Shown: piece by piece, positions 43,964-46,312 of the stretch
How the letters are laid out: every line of letters begins with the position of its first letter
How positions within the stretch are numbered: position 1 is the stretch's first letter
Origin: Burkholderiales bacterium
GTDB lineage: Bacteria > Pseudomonadota > Gammaproteobacteria > Burkholderiales > Burkholderiaceae_C
Length of the DNA: 46,312 nt
Direction: 5' to 3'
Assembly (NCBI GenBank): GCA_026932425.1
Contig: JAIXKN010000075.1
Coordinates: 1 to 46,312, forward strand
Notes under the pieces: generated by a model
The model's input: the letters and a program-made list of their open reading frames with translations, nothing else
Databases searched by the model: none
What the model was told of the DNA's origin: nothing
Translations under genes and position numbers: made by a program

Positions 43964-44599
43964 ATGAGCGCCAAGCCCTCTTCCGCGTCACCTCGTCCTG
44001 CCTCGCCGACCATCATCGGTGCCCGGCGGCGTGCGCTCGCGATGCTGCTGCCGGCCAGCCTGCTGGCCGGATGCGGCAGCTCGCCGCCGGTGCAGCTCTA
44101 CCGGCTGCCGAGCGCAGCGCCGGTGTCCGCGCCAGGCACAGCGGCGACGAACGAGACCTGGCAGCTGCTGCTCCCGGTTCGCATCCCCGACTACCTCGAC
44201 CGCGACGCGCTGCTGATGCCGCAGGGCGAGGCCGGGCTCCTTGCCCTGTCCGGCCACCGCTGGGCCGAATCGCTGCGCGAGGCGGTACCGCGCGTGCTGC
44301 GCGAGGATCTCATCGCGCTGCTGGGCGAAGGCCGCGTCTGGGTCTCGCCCCTGCCCGCGGGACTCACGATCACGCGGCGGCTTCGCGTCGAGCTCCAGGC
44401 CTTCGACGTCGGCGCCGACCGCCGCAGCGTGCGGCTGCAGGCACGATGGAGCCTGGTCGATCCAGCGGGGGCACAGCCTCCGCGCAGCGCTGCGGCCGAC
44501 CTCGTCGAGGCCGCTGCCAGCGAGCGCATCGACGACCTCGTCGCCGCGCACCGCCTCGCGCTCTGGCACCTGGCCAAGCGCATCGTCGCCTCGCGCTGA
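43964..44599 (+). CDS. PqiC-like ABC-transport auxiliary lipoprotein
   Basis: A 211-residue lipoprotein. The lipobox LLAGC (Cys37) follows a basic and hydrophobic leader; the domain that follows fits the ABC_trans_aux/PqiC family, which sits in the outer membrane and works with MCE proteins. Landmarks: VQLYRLPSA right after the lipobox, LLLPVRIPDYLDRDALL, HRWAESLREAVPRVLREDL, ITRRLRVELQAFDV and ARWSLVDPAG. The ATG at 43964 is chosen; a GTG at 43859 overlapping the MCE stop gives a poorer leader. It completes the four-gene lipid-transport operon. The 101-bp gap before it is the largest in the operon. Confidence 0.85.
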   Translation: MSAKPSSASPRPASPTIIGARRRALAMLLPASLLAGCGSSPPVQLYRLPSAAPVSAPGTAATNETWQLLLPVRIPDYLDRDALLMPQGEAGLLALSGHRWAESLREAVPRVLREDLIALLGEGRVWVSPLPAGLTITRRLRVELQAFDVGADRRSVRLQARWSLVDPAGAQPPRSAAADLVEAAASERIDDLVAAHRLALWHLAKRIVASR

Positions 44600-44605
44600 A
44601 CGGCT

Positions 44606-44650
44606 TCGCGCCTCCCGCCTCCCGCCTACTTCCGCCTACTTCCTACTTCC
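44606..44650. repeat. Degenerate CCGCCTAC(TT) tandem repeat at convergent gene ends
   Basis: Between the PqiC-like lipoprotein stop and the YHS gene stop runs a degenerate repeat of GCCTCCC, GCCTCCC, GCCTACTTCC, GCCTACTTCC and CTACTTCCC. The YHS gene stop (TAG on the minus strand) lies inside a CCTAC unit, just as at 32.2 kb. Slippage, or spread of a small intergenic element, could explain both. Confidence 0.5.
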
Positions 44651-45263
44651 CGCGCGCCTTCGCTTCGGACACCAGGCGCGCGATCTCCTCGCTGCTCTTG
44701 TAGTGCGGCACGCGCCAGGTCAGCCGGTACGCGCGCTGCAGCACGCTGTTGCGCCCCGCCGCCTCGGTGTCCCAGTAGTGGTGCGCAAGCTTCAGGGTGC
44801 CGGGCAGGTCGAGCTCGAACGCGTCCTTCGATCCCTGGCCGCCGAAGACGTAGAGCTTGCCGTCGATGAGGCTCCAGGTGCGCGGATCGCCGCCGGAGGG
44901 GATCGCGTACACCATCCCGTTGGCACAGAAGCCGCCGAACTGCGGCAGGTACCGGGTCGGGTCGCGATCGAACATCGCCTTGTGCTCGGCGCTCGCGAAG
45001 CGGAAGTCGACCCCCTCGTAAGTGCTCTGATGCGCGGCCAGTCCCGGCGTGGCGCGGCCATCGACGAAGTAGGCGACGAGGTCGTAACCCTGCAGCAGCA
45101 GGCGTCCGGCGCCGGGCGCCTCGGCGGCATTGACCGGCTTGAGCGGCGAATCCGGGTTCTGGACGATGAAGCCGGCGCAGCCCTGCAGCCCGAGTGCGAA
45201 GGCCAGCAGCATCGCGGTAAGTGCCGCACGCGCAAGGCGTCCAAGGTGAAGAGAAGAACGCAT
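44643..45263 (-). CDS. YHS-domain lipoprotein
   Basis: A 206-residue predicted lipoprotein: hydrophobic leader and lipobox LQGC (Cys29). The YHS domain, about 58-130, is recognised from LLLQGYDLVAYFVDGRATPG, FRFASAEHKAMFDRDP and TRYLPQFGGFCANGM, followed by a second part (RTWSLIDGKLYVFGGQGSK) found in the seleno/heavy-metal-associated YHS proteins of this type. YHS domains often bind metal, but a role for this group is not established. ATG 45263 has GGAGG upstream, a strong site. It is convergent to the lipid-transport operon, so it is not a member of it. Confidence 0.85.
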   Translation of the reverse strand: MRSSLHLGRLARAALTAMLLAFALGLQGCAGFIVQNPDSPLKPVNAAEAPGAGRLLLQGYDLVAYFVDGRATPGLAAHQSTYEGVDFRFASAEHKAMFDRDPTRYLPQFGGFCANGMVYAIPSGGDPRTWSLIDGKLYVFGGQGSKDAFELDLPGTLKLAHHYWDTEAAGRNSVLQRAYRLTWRVPHYKSSEEIARLVSEAKARGK

Positions 45264-45546
45264 CGAAAGCCTCCCTGGCTGTGGCGGATCGGAGTCCGCG
45301 ACCCTGATTCGAGCCTGCCCGGCCGTATCCATCAAAGGCACGACCAGACCGGCGGCAAGCTCGTTGGATTGTCGTCGAGCCGCCCGACGCAAAGACCACG
45401 GCGACGGCGACGTGTTCGACCGGCACGCTGGCCTGCGCGCAAGCCTGGGCGCAAAGTCGGACCCACGATGTCCAACAGTGGACACCGGCCCGAGCGGCGC
45501 GGGGCTGCGGGCTGCAGGCCCGCCGCGGCGAACGAAGGAGCACGCG

Positions 45547-46248
45547 ATGAGCACACTATTCCTGCACAAGGGTGGCCGACTGGAACTGACGCGCTGGGAG
45601 ACGCCCAAGGGCAGCACGCCGCCGGGCCAGCGCGTGGAAGTAGACGTCAGCACGCAGGCGGCACGCTTCCTCTTCGAGCCGCTCGAGATCGCGCCCGAGG
45701 TCACGCTTCGCGACGCCTTCCTCGTGATCCGCGCCAACCCCTCGATCCAGCCCGTTCTCGGTGCGGAGATCGCAGCGAACCTGACCGCCGAAGCGCTCAG
45801 CTCGGACCCGGGCGCGCCTGTGGAGCCCGATGCCGACATCGAGTACCTCGAGATCTATCGTCTGTGGGAGCGCAACACCCGCGCCGGCCGCACGCGCGGC
45901 AGCGAGCGCGCCCGCCTGCACGGCGTCAGCCCGCAGCTGCCCGAGAAGATCGACGACGAGGCCTGGACCTCGCTGCACGGCGGCACGCGGCGCCACGTGC
46001 CGATCGCGTTCAGCTCACCGATGGTCCTCGTCGACCTGCCGCTGCGCATCAATCCGCTCGTGATCGTCGCCGAAGCCGACCCGTCGGCAAGCCGCTGCGG
46101 CCACGTGCTCGAGGAGGTGCTCGCCCCCGACGTGACGCTGGGCCAGGTGCTGCACGCGATCGTCTCCGACCTCACGACGCATGGGCGACCCGCGCTGCGC
46201 GAGGCCGCCCAAGCGGATCCGGTGGATGCCGCGCTCGCGAGAACATGA
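45547..46248 (+). CDS. Conserved-looking protein of unknown function
   Basis: A 233-residue soluble protein that I do not recognise. ATG 45547 has AAGGAG about 7 nt upstream, a good ribosome site, and codon use matches the neighbours, so it is likely a real gene. Parts have regular acidic/hydrophobic alternation (RFLFEPLEIAPEVTLRDAFL, then VLEEVLAPDVTLGQVLHAI), two similar segments about 140 residues apart: each has an EVTL/DVTL motif followed by a helix (RDAFLVI, GQVLHAI). The middle carries a basic, charged stretch (ERNTRAGRTRGSERAR) between strand-like pieces. No signal peptide or membrane segment is seen. Upstream lies a 283-bp gap shared with the divergent YHS gene. Confidence 0.72.
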   Translation: MSTLFLHKGGRLELTRWETPKGSTPPGQRVEVDVSTQAARFLFEPLEIAPEVTLRDAFLVIRANPSIQPVLGAEIAANLTAEALSSDPGAPVEPDADIEYLEIYRLWERNTRAGRTRGSERARLHGVSPQLPEKIDDEAWTSLHGGTRRHVPIAFSSPMVLVDLPLRINPLVIVAEADPSASRCGHVLEEVLAPDVTLGQVLHAIVSDLTTHGRPALREAAQADPVDAALART

Positions 46249-46287
46249 GGTTGCTGCTGGACTTGCCCCCATCCCGCGGACGGTTAG

Positions 46288-46306
46288 CGGCTTGGTTCTC
46301 AAGCCG
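46288..46306. other. Perfect hairpin at the right edge
   Basis: CGGCTTG (46288-46294) pairs perfectly with CAAGCCG (46300-46306) around GTTCT, 40 bp after the last gene. It is followed by GTTCGA at the edge, so it could be a terminator or part of a structured RNA that runs out of the window. There is not enough sequence to decide. Confidence 0.3.
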
Positions 46307-46312
46307 GTTCGA

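Noticed and set aside
46249-46312. A tRNA or tmRNA end at the right edge, because of GTTCGA after a hairpin
   Set aside because: The visible arms do not form acceptor, D and anticodon stems, and the molecule would run out of the window; recorded only as a hairpin.

Overview
The window is a very GC-rich stretch (about 70% by eye) of a bacterial chromosome, with genes on both strands packed closely and often joined by 4-bp start/stop overlaps. The content points to a betaproteobacterium, most likely of the order Burkholderiales. The evidence is a PhaR-type polyhydroxybutyrate regulator and a 3-hydroxybutyrate dehydrogenase, the ispF-ispD-mfd block next to ompR-envZ, an aat-bpt pair, a PEP-CTERM protein, and TrpB2, nitrilase and PQQ-enzyme genes. 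I see no insertion sequence, phage gene, CRISPR array or rRNA gene; the window reads as ordinary chromosome with a few accessory operons.

Layout. 1-1.6 kb: an alpha/beta hydrolase (cut by the left edge) behind phaR. 1.7-6.2 kb: a four-gene, translationally coupled minus-strand operon for a poly-N-acetylglucosamine-like exopolysaccharide (PEP-CTERM/PA14 protein, PgaD-like, PgaC-like synthase, PgaA-like porin), with no pgaB. 6.5-9.8 kb: relA and an alpha/beta hydrolase. 9.8-11.4 kb: bdhA and a SIMPL-domain protein, convergent. 11.5-13.7 kb: ompR-envZ, with a perfect inverted repeat carrying OmpR-like cores in its promoter. 13.7-18.5 kb: ispF, ispD and divergent mfd. 18.6-23.6 kb: a PQQ-type quinoprotein, a nitrilase, a mono-heme cytochrome c and a TrpB2 enzyme. 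23.6-32.2 kb: a proteolysis-rich block with an M3 peptidase, a secreted subtilase ending in a GlyGly-CTERM-like signal, a rhombosortase-like rhomboid protease, a prolyl oligopeptidase and the N-degron transferases aat and bpt. 32.2-36.4 kb: a Nudix/metallo-beta-lactamase fusion, an alpha-methylacyl-CoA racemase, a DMT exporter and a small YdhR-like protein. 36.6-38.9 kb: fabA-fabB and a universal stress protein. 38.9-40.7 kb: a ZIP metal transporter and a Tat-exported dienelactone hydrolase. 40.8-44.6 kb: an Mla/Pqi-type lipid transport operon (permease, ATPase, MCE protein, lipoprotein). 44.6-46.3 kb: a YHS-domain lipoprotein and an unrecognised 233-residue protein.

The two most interesting units are surface-sorting systems. 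In the first, a PEP-CTERM protein with a PA14-like, possibly sugar-binding, domain is locked by overlapping codons into an exopolysaccharide synthesis and export operon. In the second, a putative rhombosortase lies directly upstream of its probable substrate, a subtilase with a Gly-rich, hydrophobic, Arg-containing tail. A further point of note is a PQQ-family enzyme in which the usual catalytic Asp and the metal-binding Glu both appear to be Gly.
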